A stretch of 64,000 bases of DNA from UBA5859 sp041940025 (GTDB lineage: Bacteria; Pseudomonadota; Gammaproteobacteria; UBA5859): NCBI GenBank assembly GCA_041940025.1, contig JBGTSY010000001.1, positions 186,001 through 250,000 on the forward strand, in the 5' to 3' direction. Below, piece after piece: positions 55,034 to 64,000 of the stretch. The first letter of the stretch is position 1; each line of letters begins with the position of its first letter. The notes beneath the pieces were generated by a model, which saw nothing but the letters and a program-made list of their open reading frames with translations, was not told where the DNA came from and ran no database searches. The position numbers and the translations under genes were made by a program.

Positions 55034-57340
55034 TTATCCCTGAGATTGCAGCGCGGCTTCCTCATCCTCTTCAACCGCTTCCACAAACTTACACTCCTTT
55101 TGTGGACAGACTTTCTCTGTGCCTCGACGTTTAGTGGTCTTGATGGTCAAAATTGGCCAGTGACACTCTGGACAGGGCTCGGCCAAAGGCAAGTTCCACA
55201 ACGCATAGTCACATTCTGGATAGCGTTCACAGGAATAAAAAATCTTTCCGTATCGCGATTTGCGTTTCAGGATAGTTCCTTGCTTGCAACTGGGACAGGA
55301 GACGCCAGTGTCTTCCGGTTTCTCCAATGGCTCCATAAATTTGCAATCGGGGTATCCACTACAGCCAATAAACTTACCATATCGACCCTTTTTGATGACA
55401 AGATCGGAGGAACACTCAGGACATTTTCGTCCTTCCACCACTTCAGGCTCTGTACTGGAGCCGTCGTCATCCAAACTGCGTGTGTAGTCACACTCTGGAT
55501 AAGCAGTACAGCCAATAAAACGCCCTCGTCTACCCAGACGTATTGAAAGCGGTGCGCCACAGGTGGGGCACGCTTCATCCATTGCCTCCTGGGTGACATC
55601 TTTTCTATCCACATTGACCATCTTATCTTCCACCAACTGGTGGAATGGCTGCCAAAATTTATCTAGCAGGGGTAACCATTCCCTTTCTCCACGAGCAATG
55701 GCATCCAGGTCATCTTCTAGATGAGCAGTAAAATCGTAATCCACATATTGCGTAAAGTGTTGCGTTAAAAACCGATTTACCACTCGACCCAGATCGGTTG
55801 GGCGAAACTTTTTCTTCTCCATCTCCACATATTCACGCTGTTGCAGTGTGGAAATGATGGTGGCATAGGTAGAAGGTCTGCCAATCCCAAATTCTTCTAG
55901 AGCTTTGACCAAACTCGCTTCTGTATAGGCTGGTGGTGGTTCGGTGAAGTGCTGTTCATCACGCAATTTTAACAGCGATATGGCGTCACCTTCTTGTAGA
56001 TCGGGCAACATACGTTCATCATCCGATTCTTTGTCATCGTCCCGACCTTCCAGATAGACCGCCATAAAACCCGGATCCACTACACTGGAACCATTGGCTC
56101 TAAACTGTGCTACCTCACCTGCATTCATATCTGCTGCCACCGTGTTAATGGTGGCATGAATCATTTGACACGCGACCGTGCGTTGCCACACCAACTTATA
56201 AAGTTTAAATTGATCCGGCGTCAGAAATTTTTTCATCTCTTCTGGAGTGCGATACACAGAAGTAGGACGAATCGCCTCGTGTGCTTCTTGAGCATTCTTT
56301 GATTTGGTCTTAAACAGTCGCGCTTCTTTTGGTAACGCCTTAGCACCATACTTTTCTTCAATGTAGGTTCTAAGTTCCCCCAGCGCTTCGCCAGATAAAT
56401 TGACCGAGTCGGTACGCATATAAGTGATTAGCCCCACTTCCCCTTCACCGATATCAATACCTTCGTATAATTTTTGCGCCGTACGCATGGTGCGTAGCGC
56501 TGTAAAACCTAATTTTCGTGAGGCCTCTTGTTGCAATGTAGAAGTAATAAAAGGCGCAGCCGGGTTCCGTTTCCGCTGCTTTTTCTCTACCTTTGCAACT
56601 ATTAATTTTCCCTCGGCGGCAGACTCAATTGCTTCTTTCGCTACCCCAGCACTCTCGGCTGTATTAATATCAAACTGTTTTAATTTATTACCCTGATAGA
56701 CTGTTAATTTACCAGTGAACGCTTGCTTGGCCTTTTCCAGATCAGCTTCCAAGGTCCAGTATTCCTTAGGCTCAAAAGCTTCGATCTCTTCCTGCCGCTC
56801 CACGATCAGCCTGAGTGCGGGGCTCTGCACCCGGCCGGCTGACAAGCCTCTCCTGATTTTTTTCCACAACAATGGTGAGAGATTGAAGCCCACCAAATAA
56901 TCTAATGCGCGTCTGGTTTGCTGCGCATTCACTAAGTCATTAGATAGAGATCGCGGATGCTCTAAGGCCTCATTCACCGCTTTCTTGGTGATCTCATTAA
57001 AAACTATTCGCTGCACCTGTTTGTCTTTAAGCGCGCCTTTTTCGTTTAATATTTCGTAAAGATGCCAGGAAATTGCCTCACCTTCGCGATCCGGGTCCGT
57101 CGCCAAATAGAGTACATCCGCTTTTTTTAAGGATTTGGTAATGGAATCCACATGCTTGCTGTTTTTTTCTATGGCGCGGTACTGCATACGAAAATTATTG
57201 TCGGGATCGACAGCACCTTCTTTGGGCAATAGATCACGCACGTGCCCATAGGAAGCAAGCACTTCAAAGTCCTTACCGAGATATTTTTTGATGGTTTTAC
57301 ATTTAGCTGGTGATTCAACTACGACCAGTGCTTTGCTCAT
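55034..57340 (-). CDS. topA: DNA topoisomerase I
   Basis: TopA relaxes negative supercoils. The 768-residue type IA enzyme has the TOPRIM domain (LVVVESPAKCKTIKKYL and ATDPDREGEAISWHL) and the active-site tyrosine in GLITYMRTDSVNLSG. HEAIRPT and IGRPSTYATIISTL follow. Four cysteine clusters near the C-terminus (from CPTCGAPLSIRLGRRGRF through CPECHWPIL) are zinc ribbons. The chain is about 100 residues shorter than in E. coli, mostly in the tail. Confidence 0.96.
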   Translation of the reverse strand: MSKALVVVESPAKCKTIKKYLGKDFEVLASYGHVRDLLPKEGAVDPDNNFRMQYRAIEKNSKHVDSITKSLKKADVLYLATDPDREGEAISWHLYEILNEKGALKDKQVQRIVFNEITKKAVNEALEHPRSLSNDLVNAQQTRRALDYLVGFNLSPLLWKKIRRGLSAGRVQSPALRLIVERQEEIEAFEPKEYWTLEADLEKAKQAFTGKLTVYQGNKLKQFDINTAESAGVAKEAIESAAEGKLIVAKVEKKQRKRNPAAPFITSTLQQEASRKLGFTALRTMRTAQKLYEGIDIGEGEVGLITYMRTDSVNLSGEALGELRTYIEEKYGAKALPKEARLFKTKSKNAQEAHEAIRPTSVYRTPEEMKKFLTPDQFKLYKLVWQRTVACQMIHATINTVAADMNAGEVAQFRANGSSVVDPGFMAVYLEGRDDDKESDDERMLPDLQEGDAISLLKLRDEQHFTEPPPAYTEASLVKALEEFGIGRPSTYATIISTLQQREYVEMEKKKFRPTDLGRVVNRFLTQHFTQYVDYDFTAHLEDDLDAIARGEREWLPLLDKFWQPFHQLVEDKMVNVDRKDVTQEAMDEACPTCGAPLSIRLGRRGRFIGCTAYPECDYTRSLDDDGSSTEPEVVEGRKCPECSSDLVIKKGRYGKFIGCSGYPDCKFMEPLEKPEDTGVSCPSCKQGTILKRKSRYGKIFYSCERYPECDYALWNLPLAEPCPECHWPILTIKTTKRRGTEKVCPQKECKFVEAVEEDEEAALQSQG

Positions 57341-57464
57341 GTCCTATCCAAAATCTGAGATGTGTGTTCAATCATCGCCGGCCACGGTGGGATACAAATC
57401 AAACTGTCGGCAGTCCCTGCTTCGTCAATAAAGGAGGGAACTTTAATAGAAAAATTGCTAAGCG

Positions 57465-57938
57465 TTATTGCAAATAAGAGGTGGTCAATGCGCCCACCCA
57501 ATCATCCATCCAGGCCATTGAACCATCGGTGCCAGTATTTTCAAACAGCACCATTAACACGGCCCAGCGTAACTGATCTAGGGAGACCTCTGACGAATCC
57601 AAATCCATTACCTGGTCAATCACCAACTCCCTTAACACGGGATCCAGCAAACCGATCTGCTCTAAAAACAGCAAAAACCCTCGACACTCTGTGTCTAGCT
57701 TCATGCATTCAATCGGATTGAACGCCCGTATTGCCCCCGTATTGGCAGGGATCGGCGCGATCGATTCTGGTAATGCCGTCAATCCTTCCATCCAAGCAAA
57801 AGCCTTATTAATATCATGAAGTTCGAACCCAGCACGTAACAATCTCGCCTTCAGCGACTCCTCATCTCGGTCAATGTCGCCGAAAAAGACGTAATTTTCA
57901 AATAGATAGATTAACACGTCTAAAAGGCTTTCTTTCAT
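57465..57938 (-). CDS. smg: Smg/DUF494 family protein
   Basis: A 157-residue DUF494 protein: MKESLLDVLIYLFENYVF at the N-terminus, a variable acidic middle, and a C-terminal helical part (DQLRWAVLMVLFENTG). It is always found beside dprA in gammaproteobacteria, but its function is not known. GGGGG precedes the ATG. The start overlaps the dprA stop (ATGA). Confidence 0.93.
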   Translation of the reverse strand: MKESLLDVLIYLFENYVFFGDIDRDEESLKARLLRAGFELHDINKAFAWMEGLTALPESIAPIPANTGAIRAFNPIECMKLDTECRGFLLFLEQIGLLDPVLRELVIDQVMDLDSSEVSLDQLRWAVLMVLFENTGTDGSMAWMDDWVGALTTSYLQ

Positions 57939-59044
57939 TTTTCCCCCTTTACTACACGGGTGTAGGTACCACCCAAAGAAGCCTGAACTCTTCCTTCCAT
58001 CTCTAATGTAAGAAGCATGGAGGAAACTTCCGCTGACGTCAATCCACTACGGGCGACTAATTGATCGATACTGACCGGTTCAAAACCCATACTGCTTAGG
58101 AGGTTGTTATCACTTATCTCACCTGACGGATTGCTATCAGGCTCAGGCATAAAACTATTAAGATATTGTTTTATATCAATATTTATACCCTCAAGTACAT
58201 CTTCACAGGTTTCAACCAGATGAGCGCCCTGACGTAATAATTGGTGACATCCTTTGGACTTGGGATTGTGAATTGATCCGGGCACAGTCAGTACCTCTCG
58301 TCCCTGCTCCAGTGCCAGGCGTGCAGTAATTAAGGAGCCACTGCGTAGTGCCGCCTCCACCACCAACACACCTAAACTGAGTCCACTGACAATTCGATTA
58401 CGGCGCGGGAAATGTTCTGCCAACGGCGGGGTACCCACAGGAAACTCTGTCAACAAGGCGCCTTGCTCCGCTATTTCTGCTGCCAGTTGACGATTCTCTC
58501 GCGGGTAAATTTGTTCCGGACCCGTAGCCAACACTGCGGCCGTCAATTGTGACCCAGCAAGCGCCCCTCGGTGTGCACAGCCATCAATGCCAGTGGCTAA
58601 GCCGCTGGTGACCACAAGTCCGGCCTCAGATAGTGCCTGAGCGAACATATGCGCATTTTCTTTGCCTTGAGGCGAAGGCATTCTACTGCCGACAATTGCG
58701 ATCTGTGGTAAGTGCAATATGGCGGGATTGCCGGTTAAAAACAGTAGCGGGGGAGGATCATAAATCTGTTTCAGCTGCGCCGGATAGTGAGGATCAGAAA
58801 TTTTAATCAAATGACGATTTGAGGCTGCGTGTAACCAGCTCAAGTCTTTTTCTATGGACGATAAATCGGGACTGGATAAATAGTTAATAGTTCGCTGTGA
58901 AAGCCCCCAATGTCGCCACTCTGCCGGTACCGCAGACAAGACGTCTGCCGGCGCACCTGCTTCCGACAGCAAATGCAAAAACGTCCGCGAACCAATGCCA
59001 GGAGTTCGCCAAAGTAACAGCCAAGCCTGATCTTCTTCGTACAA
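57935..59044 (-). CDS. dprA: DNA-processing protein DprA
   Basis: DprA binds incoming single-stranded DNA and loads RecA during natural transformation. The 369-residue protein has the Rossmann-like core: IAIVGSRMPSPQGKENA, VTSGLATGIDGCAHRGAL, AVLATGPEQIYPRENRQLA, FPRRNRIVSGLSLGVLVVEA and a C-terminal winged-helix (SSMGFEPVSIDQLVARSGL). It starts with TTG at 59044, GGAA seven bases before it. With the type IV pilus genes elsewhere it hints at competence. Confidence 0.95.
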   Translation of the reverse strand: MYEEDQAWLLLWRTPGIGSRTFLHLLSEAGAPADVLSAVPAEWRHWGLSQRTINYLSSPDLSSIEKDLSWLHAASNRHLIKISDPHYPAQLKQIYDPPPLLFLTGNPAILHLPQIAIVGSRMPSPQGKENAHMFAQALSEAGLVVTSGLATGIDGCAHRGALAGSQLTAAVLATGPEQIYPRENRQLAAEIAEQGALLTEFPVGTPPLAEHFPRRNRIVSGLSLGVLVVEAALRSGSLITARLALEQGREVLTVPGSIHNPKSKGCHQLLRQGAHLVETCEDVLEGINIDIKQYLNSFMPEPDSNPSGEISDNNLLSSMGFEPVSIDQLVARSGLTSAEVSSMLLTLEMEGRVQASLGGTYTRVVKGEK

Positions 59045-59139
59045 TGATTGTTCCAGCCAAACCGGTTTACCGTAATCCAGCTGTAGAGTTTACAAAAATT
59101 GCCGCTTTCGTCCGAGGACTTTTATTAATTCAGTAGCTT

Positions 59140-60168
59140 TTAGGGGTTGGCCACCATATCGCCTAGGTAGATTGCGCGGCCCGCCTTCATCACAATACCA
59201 TAGGCAACATTATCAAATACCTGATAGATCAGCACCAGGCCTGCCCTTTCATCAGGTAAGGTGACCGCATCATTGAATTTTCCGCTGACCTTATCACGCA
59301 CCTTTAAACCACTCTGATACACCCCAAACACGTATCCCACTTCTACCCCTTGTTCAGAACCAAGATTAACGACTACCACCTGATTGGTGCCGGTCTGTTT
59401 GACAGCATCCACTAAGTGAATAATTTTACCTCTGAGGTCCGCCGCCGGGGCTTTGGGATAAAAGTATGGTGAAAAATCATCCGACTGCTCCTGAAACAGA
59501 CGATCGCCCACACGCACTTCTCGGTTGCTAGACTCCATCACCAGGGTACTGGGATCGCCATATCTCAATACTCGCGCTTTACCGATCAGGTCCGCTTCTA
59601 CACCTAGCAGATCTCCTTTGTCTCCCTTCTCCAGAAATTTTTTCCCCTCCCGGTAGATATTAAAATGGACACCGTCTTTTTGATCTAAGTCCCGAACATA
59701 GAATCGGTCTTCAGATCCAGTTAATAGATGTGCATCGCGACCGGACACCACATAGGGCGCAGAGCGTAACTCGTTGGGTGATAAGACTCGAGCTTGTCGA
59801 AGGAAATGATCGACCTGTTCCAATGGAATGGTGGGAATTGCTGCAGAAATCGGTGAGATGCGCGCCTTCGGCGACCATTTCACTTGATTCGGCCCACGGC
59901 TTAAGCGTAACACTGGCCTGCCCTGCTCATAGACAAGATGAATAATATCCCCAGGATAGATCAAATGAGGATTTTTAATCTCAGGATTAGCATGCCAGAC
60001 TTTCGGCCAATACCAAGGCTCAGTTAAAAACCTCTCTGCAATATCCCAAAGGGTATCCCCTTTTACCACTACGTAGGTTTCAGGGTGAGAGGGATTCAAC
60101 CTCACTTCGTCGGCCCATAGTGGCCCCATAACGAGTAAGATTACCCAAAAAATTAATGCCTTTTTCAT
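59140..60168 (-). CDS. LysM-domain periplasmic protein
   Basis: A 342-residue exported protein: a signal peptide (cleaved near LWADE) and then one LysM domain (YVVVKGDTLWDIAERFL ... NPHLIYPGDIIHLVYE), which binds peptidoglycan. The remaining ~260 residues have no clear domain but are conserved in this position (between dprA and def in Pseudomonas). It probably acts at the cell wall. It is divergent from def across 174 bp. Confidence 0.88.
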   Translation of the reverse strand: MKKALIFWVILLVMGPLWADEVRLNPSHPETYVVVKGDTLWDIAERFLTEPWYWPKVWHANPEIKNPHLIYPGDIIHLVYEQGRPVLRLSRGPNQVKWSPKARISPISAAIPTIPLEQVDHFLRQARVLSPNELRSAPYVVSGRDAHLLTGSEDRFYVRDLDQKDGVHFNIYREGKKFLEKGDKGDLLGVEADLIGKARVLRYGDPSTLVMESSNREVRVGDRLFQEQSDDFSPYFYPKAPAADLRGKIIHLVDAVKQTGTNQVVVVNLGSEQGVEVGYVFGVYQSGLKVRDKVSGKFNDAVTLPDERAGLVLIYQVFDNVAYGIVMKAGRAIYLGDMVANP

Positions 60169-60266
60169 GAGATTACCATCCTGGTATAGATACTTATTAC
60201 TGTAACGATTGATTTGGCTTAAAATTTACCCTTTTGCGATACAGGTAAAAAATAAGATAAAATTAG

Positions 60267-60272
60267 TATAAT
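60267..60272 (+). promoter_or_regulatory. Possible -10 element of the def-fmt promoter
   Basis: A perfect TATAAT lies about 70 bp before def in an AT-rich gap shared with the divergent LysM gene. No good -35 is seen at the right distance, so this is tentative. Confidence 0.3.
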
Positions 60273-60342
60273 TGCCATCTAAGACTACTCCCAAAAAATT
60301 TGTTTCATTCGACAGAGTACCCGCTGCATGGCAGCATAGTTT

Positions 60343-60846
60343 ATGGCCTTACTCAACATTCTGCACTATCCTGATCCGCGACTTAAAAAAGTGGCCTCAC
60401 CGGTAGACGAAGTCTCAGAAGACATTCAAACACTATTGGATGATATGTTAGAGACAATGTACGATGCGCCTGGAATTGGCCTCGCAGCCACTCAGGTTAA
60501 CATTCCTAAGCGCTTAATTGTTATAGATATTTCTGAACAGAGAAATTCTCCTCTATATTTGGTAAATCCGGAAATTGTGAATAAAAATGGCGAGACCGAA
60601 ATGGAAGAAGGATGCTTATCGGTACCGGGCATCTTCGCCTCAGTGGATCGTGCTAATCAGATTGGCGTAAAAGCGCTAGGAAAAAACGGCGAAATCCAGG
60701 AATTCACCGCCGAAGGGCTTTTAGCAATTTGCATTCAACATGAAATCGATCATCTAAACGGCGTGCTATTTATCGACTATTTGTCAGAAATTAGACGCCA
60801 GCGCATTAAGAAAAAGCTACAAAAACAAGCGCGACACACTATGTAG
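60343..60846 (+). CDS. def: Peptide deformylase
   Basis: Def removes the formyl group from nascent protein N-termini. The 167-residue iron/zinc enzyme has all three family motifs: GIGLAATQVN, EGCLSVPG (metal Cys) and HEIDHLNG (two metal His and the catalytic Glu). It is followed after 21 bp by fmt, its functional counterpart. Confidence 0.97.
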   Translation: MALLNILHYPDPRLKKVASPVDEVSEDIQTLLDDMLETMYDAPGIGLAATQVNIPKRLIVIDISEQRNSPLYLVNPEIVNKNGETEMEEGCLSVPGIFASVDRANQIGVKALGKNGEIQEFTAEGLLAICIQHEIDHLNGVLFIDYLSEIRRQRIKKKLQKQARHTM

Positions 60847-60867
60847 TGATTGCCTGGCGAAGGCCCA

Positions 60868-61815
60868 ATGGATCCTCTGAAGATTATATTTGCAGGCACA
60901 CCTGAATTTGCTGCCATCTCCCTGGACGCATTGTTGGATAATCAGATACGTCCGATATGTGTCTTGACCCAACCTGATCGGCCGGCGGGTAGAGGCAAAA
61001 AACTCTCAGCGGGCGCCGTCAAACAGTTGGCTATCCGACACCAGTTGTCTGTATTACAACCAGCGAAGTTAACACCACAATTCATTGAGGAACAGATCCA
61101 GCCATTAGCGCCAGACTTAATTATTGTGGTGGCCTATGGATTAATGCTGCCGCGTCAGTTGCTGGATCTGCCCCCCTTTGGCTGCATGAATATTCATGCT
61201 TCCCTGCTGCCCAGATGGCGCGGCGCCGCTCCTATCCAGAGGGCCATTCTGGCGGGCGATACCCTGACCGGTATCACCATCATGCAGATGGATGAGGGTT
61301 TAGATACCGGAGATATTCTCCTCAGCCGCTCTCTGTCCATCCAAGAAAATGAAACTGGAGGCAATTTGCATCACAGACTCGCCGAGTTGGGTGCCAGTAC
61401 GCTGTTGGAGGCACTGGAAAAACTAAAATCGGGTTCTCTGAGCGCAACACCACAACCCGAGGAGGGCGCCTGCTATGCAAATAAAATTCATAAATCTGAA
61501 GCCTTTATCGATTGGCATCAAAGCGCCCGCTCTATCCACAATCAGATCCGCGCATTTTATCCCTGGCCCGTCGCACGCACCGAGTATGAAGATGAGGTCA
61601 TACAAATTTTAGAAAGTGAACAATTAGATCGTCAGAGCTTCGACTCACCGGGCACAATAGAGAGAGGAAATAAACAGGGCTTGGAGGTGGCTTGTTTGGA
61701 TCGCGCTATCCGAATCACCAAAGTGAAACTCGCAGGGGGACGGCCTATTCAAGCAGCAGAGTTTTTCCGCCAACGCCAACCACAAGGTAAACAGCTGGGA
61801 AACATAAACAATTGA
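60868..61815 (+). CDS. fmt: Methionyl-tRNA formyltransferase
   Basis: Fmt formylates initiator Met-tRNA. From ATG 60868 it has 315 residues, as in E. coli. Motifs: IIFAGTPEFAAISLDAL, the catalytic HASLLPRWRGAAPIQRAI, MDEGLDTGDIL and a C-terminal OB-like domain. An in-frame TTG at 60850 is less likely. The stop overlaps a TTG that opens the rsmB remnant (TTGA). Confidence 0.96.
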   Translation: MDPLKIIFAGTPEFAAISLDALLDNQIRPICVLTQPDRPAGRGKKLSAGAVKQLAIRHQLSVLQPAKLTPQFIEEQIQPLAPDLIIVVAYGLMLPRQLLDLPPFGCMNIHASLLPRWRGAAPIQRAILAGDTLTGITIMQMDEGLDTGDILLSRSLSIQENETGGNLHHRLAELGASTLLEALEKLKSGSLSATPQPEEGACYANKIHKSEAFIDWHQSARSIHNQIRAFYPWPVARTEYEDEVIQILESEQLDRQSFDSPGTIERGNKQGLEVACLDRAIRITKVKLAGGRPIQAAEFFRQRQPQGKQLGNINN

Positions 61816-63102
61816 GTGCGCGGCTCACAGAAACGATAGGTTGGCGAGATTCGGTGCCGGTAAATTGCATCGCTTTTCATCCGGAACATTTCGCCCAACG
61901 GCTTAACCACTCATCCAATGCACCACTGAATCAAATCCATTTTCTCTGTTATGAAACGCTTTATTGGTATACACAATTAAAAAATCTGGGCGATCTGGTC
62001 ATTTCTAGCCCCCTTACAGCTAAATATAAAGAATAAAGAGATCGAACTGTTGCTCATCACCAGACTATGTGGATTACTGGCCGGCACTATCTCCAACTAT
62101 GCGCTCGTCTGCGCAGAAGCGAAGTTGGCGAAAAACTCTAAAAAGCCTTGGGCTTCGTCCTTAATCAACAGTTATTTGCGCAATTCTATTCACCAACCTA
62201 GTACACTGATGAAACAAATGGAGCTGTTCCCCGACGCTAAATTTTCCCATCCAAAGTGGTGGATTGACAACCTTTCTCAATACTGGCCCAGTGATTGGCA
62301 ATCTTTAATAGCAGCCAATCACTGCTGGGTGCCGATGTCTCTTCGCATCATTGAAAACACCATTCAAACTGATCCGCGCCAAGCCCAATTAGTACAAGCT
62401 AATATAGGTTCTGCACAACTGGACGCACTGTTCGCTTGCCTAAAATGGACCAAACCCGATGCGACCATCGAACTGCCTGGATTGGAACTCGATCTCTGTC
62501 GTGTACAAAATACAGGATCACAGCTTGCAGCCGAATTGCTCATGCCCCAGTCCGGTGACTCAGTATTGGATGGGCGCGCGACACCAGGGGACAAAGCCGT
62601 ACAGCGACAAGAAGGCGGTGCAAACCAATTAAAGTTAGTCTGTCCTGAGTTGGATAAAAAGCGCCCTCAATCACTACCCGAGACACTGCATCGATTGCAG
62701 TTAACGGCTAATTACCGTCATGCACATGCCCTCACACCTGAAGAGTGGTGGTCGGCGCGATACTTTGATTGTATCCTCCTGGATGCACCATGCTTTGGAT
62801 CCGGTGGGATCCGCCGGCATAGAGGCATCAATGACATTCGATGTGCAATGGAGAGAGACAATTTTACCCACCGGCAAAAACCGTTGTTGGCGTCAGTGTG
62901 GCCCTTATTAAAAAGGGGAGGGCACTTGCTTGACTGTACCTGTGCACTAATTCATAAAAAGGGAGAAACACTGATCACGGCACTCCTTGCGCGTTGCAGG
63001 AATACACAAATTGTACGTACACAGATAGAATTTTGGGGCGTGAAGCAAGATATCGGTCACTACATTCTCCATGCTGAACTGGGTATGGACAAATTTTACT
63101 AG
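61812..63102 (+). pseudogene. rsmB: rsmB pseudogene: frameshifted and motif-eroded 16S rRNA m5C methyltransferase
   Basis: The position after fmt and the sequence both indicate RsmB (16S rRNA m5C967 methyltransferase), but it is broken into two frames. The first (61812-62036) covers part of the NusB-like domain and ends at TAA. The second continues from 62038 to 63102. The break is an exact tandem duplication ATAAAGA/ATAAAGA at 62026-62039; removing one copy gives a continuous KYKEIELLLI reading. The SAM motif expected as LDLCAAPGGKT is LDGRATPGDKA and the NusB-like region is poorly conserved, while LLDAPC and the catalytic TC pair persist. Decay beyond the frameshift argues against a simple sequencing error. 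Confidence 0.82.
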
Positions 63103-63122
63103 CCTCGGTTGAAAAAAGTTTA

Positions 63123-63701
63123 ATGCATTTTTTGGATAGAAAATTTGTTGTCAGAAGCTGCTTGATATTGATGTTCTGCAGTCAGTGTTGGGCAAATGAA
63201 TCGGCCATTCACATTACCCTACTGAATATCAATAGGGGGGCACATCCAGACTACTACGACTTGGCTTTAAACTTCGAAATATCCTTATCAAAAAAACTGA
63301 TTAAAGCCTTGGAAAACAGTATCCCATTAACCTTTGAAGTCGAAATCTCCATTTATGAAAAAAGAGACTGGTTATGGGATAAGAATATCAAAACTGTTAA
63401 AGTTCGATATTTAATCGTCTATCAAACCCTAAGCCAGAACTTCCTACTGAAAAATCTGACCACCGGTTACACGAATACCTATGCAGATCTCTCTCAAACA
63501 TTATCTGCACTAGGACACGCGCCTCAACTCCCAAAAGTAGATAAAAAATATCTTGCGATGTCCAATCGGAGTTTTATCAAGGGAAAAGTTAGGCTGGTGA
63601 TCAATCAATTACCCGTCGCCATTCAAGCCCAGGCATATCTACGTTCTGCTTGGCAGTTGAACAGCGCCTGGTACGCTACACGCGTACCGCAAAATTTATG
63701 A
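63123..63701 (+). CDS. DUF4390 family exported protein
   Basis: A 192-residue protein with a signal peptide (hydrophobic CLILMFCSQCWA, cleaved near Ala-Asn) and a beta-rich body matching DUF4390 (LNFEISLSKKLIKALENSIPLTFEVEISIYEKRDWLWD). The family usually lies between rsmB and an NtrY-like sensor kinase, as here, and its function is unknown. It overlaps the next gene by four bases (ATGA at 63698-63701). Confidence 0.88.
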   Translation: MHFLDRKFVVRSCLILMFCSQCWANESAIHITLLNINRGAHPDYYDLALNFEISLSKKLIKALENSIPLTFEVEISIYEKRDWLWDKNIKTVKVRYLIVYQTLSQNFLLKNLTTGYTNTYADLSQTLSALGHAPQLPKVDKKYLAMSNRSFIKGKVRLVINQLPVAIQAQAYLRSAWQLNSAWYATRVPQNL

Positions 63702-64000
63702 ACATTCGGAAGATACTTAATCTCTCTATAGATCGACGTCCGATCTTTAGTTTTTTACCTACAATTGTGCTGTTGATGATTGTCACCCTGGCCACCGTTT
63801 TGATGAGCCGAGTGAGCAGTGACGCAGATGACTTTGCTCGTTTCTATATCCCTCTATTTATTTTAAGTAGTATGGGTATTGTATTTTTAACGTACATTAT
63901 CAGTGTGAACTTCTGGCATCTCTGGCGAGATGCTCAATCCAGCCAACCAGGTGCGAAACTGACGCTGAGGTTTTTAGGCTACTTTAGTTTAATAAGTGTC
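63698..64000 (+). CDS. NtrY-like sensor histidine kinase, N-terminal part only
   Basis: An open frame of 101 codons that runs off the window. It begins MNIRKILNLSIDRRPIFSF and has two hydrophobic segments (about residues 18-36 and 49-68), followed by HLWRDAQSSQPGAKLTLRF. This matches the membrane-anchored N-terminus of NtrY-type kinases found after DUF4390 genes in gammaproteobacteria. The kinase domain is outside the window, so the call rests on the N-terminus, the ATGA coupling and gene order. Confidence 0.7.
   Translation, partial: MNIRKILNLSIDRRPIFSFLPTIVLLMIVTLATVLMSRVSSDADDFARFYIPLFILSSMGIVFLTYIISVNFWHLWRDAQSSQPGAKLTLRFLGYFSLISV

Overview
The window is a contiguous piece of a gammaproteobacterial chromosome. 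The closest gene order I know is that of Pseudomonas and related marine Pseudomonadales/Oceanospirillales. It matches in three blocks: tonB3-yqgE-ruvX-pyrR-pyrB-pyrC' / pilU-pilT-yggS-proC-yggT-metX-metW (bases 1-12 k); priA-argS-SPOR protein (13-18 k); and aroE-hemF-tsaC / topA-smg-dprA-LysM-def-fmt-rsmB (52-63 k). The complete Na+-pumping NADH:quinone reductase operon suggests a marine or salt-adapted organism. Species cannot be fixed from the sequence alone. No rRNA, tRNA, CRISPR array, insertion sequence or prophage was seen.

Layout. 1-5.6 k: end of a TonB gene, then yqgE, ruvX, pyrR, pyrB, a non-catalytic pyrC' and a pyrK-like gene, tightly packed on the + strand. 5.6-7.8 k: pilU and pilT (- strand). 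7.9-12 k: yggS-proC-yggT and metX-metW (+). 12-12.9 k: fructosamine-kinase-like gene (-). 12.9-13.4 k: gene-free AT-rich stretch with two perfect and several near-perfect DnaA boxes in front of priA. 13.4-18 k: priA, argS, SPOR protein (+). 18.2-23.7 k: a conspicuously AT-rich block with a flippase-like protein, a UDP-GlcNAc 2-epimerase homologue, a polyprenyl-phosphate-type GT2 and a GT-C membrane protein with TPRs, ending at the major pilin gene pilA. I read this as a pilin O-glycosylation locus. 24-27 k: divergent speA and speE. 27-34 k: nqrABCDEF-apbE-nqrM (-). 34-36 k: long-form GAPDH. 36-40 k: two secreted lipoproteins of unknown function, one with an HExxH motif. 40-45 k: acrylyl-CoA-reductase-like MDR, an EAL protein with a broken GGDEF site, an HD-GYP protein with a substituted HD motif, Sel1 protein, metallo-hydrolase. 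45-49 k: hotdog-fold and SRPBCC proteins, mobA, RHS-like lipoprotein. 49-60 k: prlC, yfaZ-like, aroE, hemF, tsaC, purE, topA, smg, dprA, LysM. 60-64 k: def, fmt, a frameshifted and motif-eroded rsmB pseudogene, a DUF4390 protein and the start of an NtrY-like sensor kinase.

How the genes fit together. Type IV pili are a theme: PilT and PilU power retraction, TonB3 homologues have been linked to twitching, PilA is the subunit, and the island next to pilA encodes the parts expected for making a lipid-linked sugar, flipping it and transferring it to pilin. Two cyclic-di-GMP-type proteins with altered motifs sit further downstream. The most notable items are the TMTC-like pilin glycosylation locus, the rsmB pseudogene broken by an exact 7-bp tandem duplication, the DnaA-box cluster, the PyrK homologue beside an inactive PyrC, and the HExxH lipoprotein.
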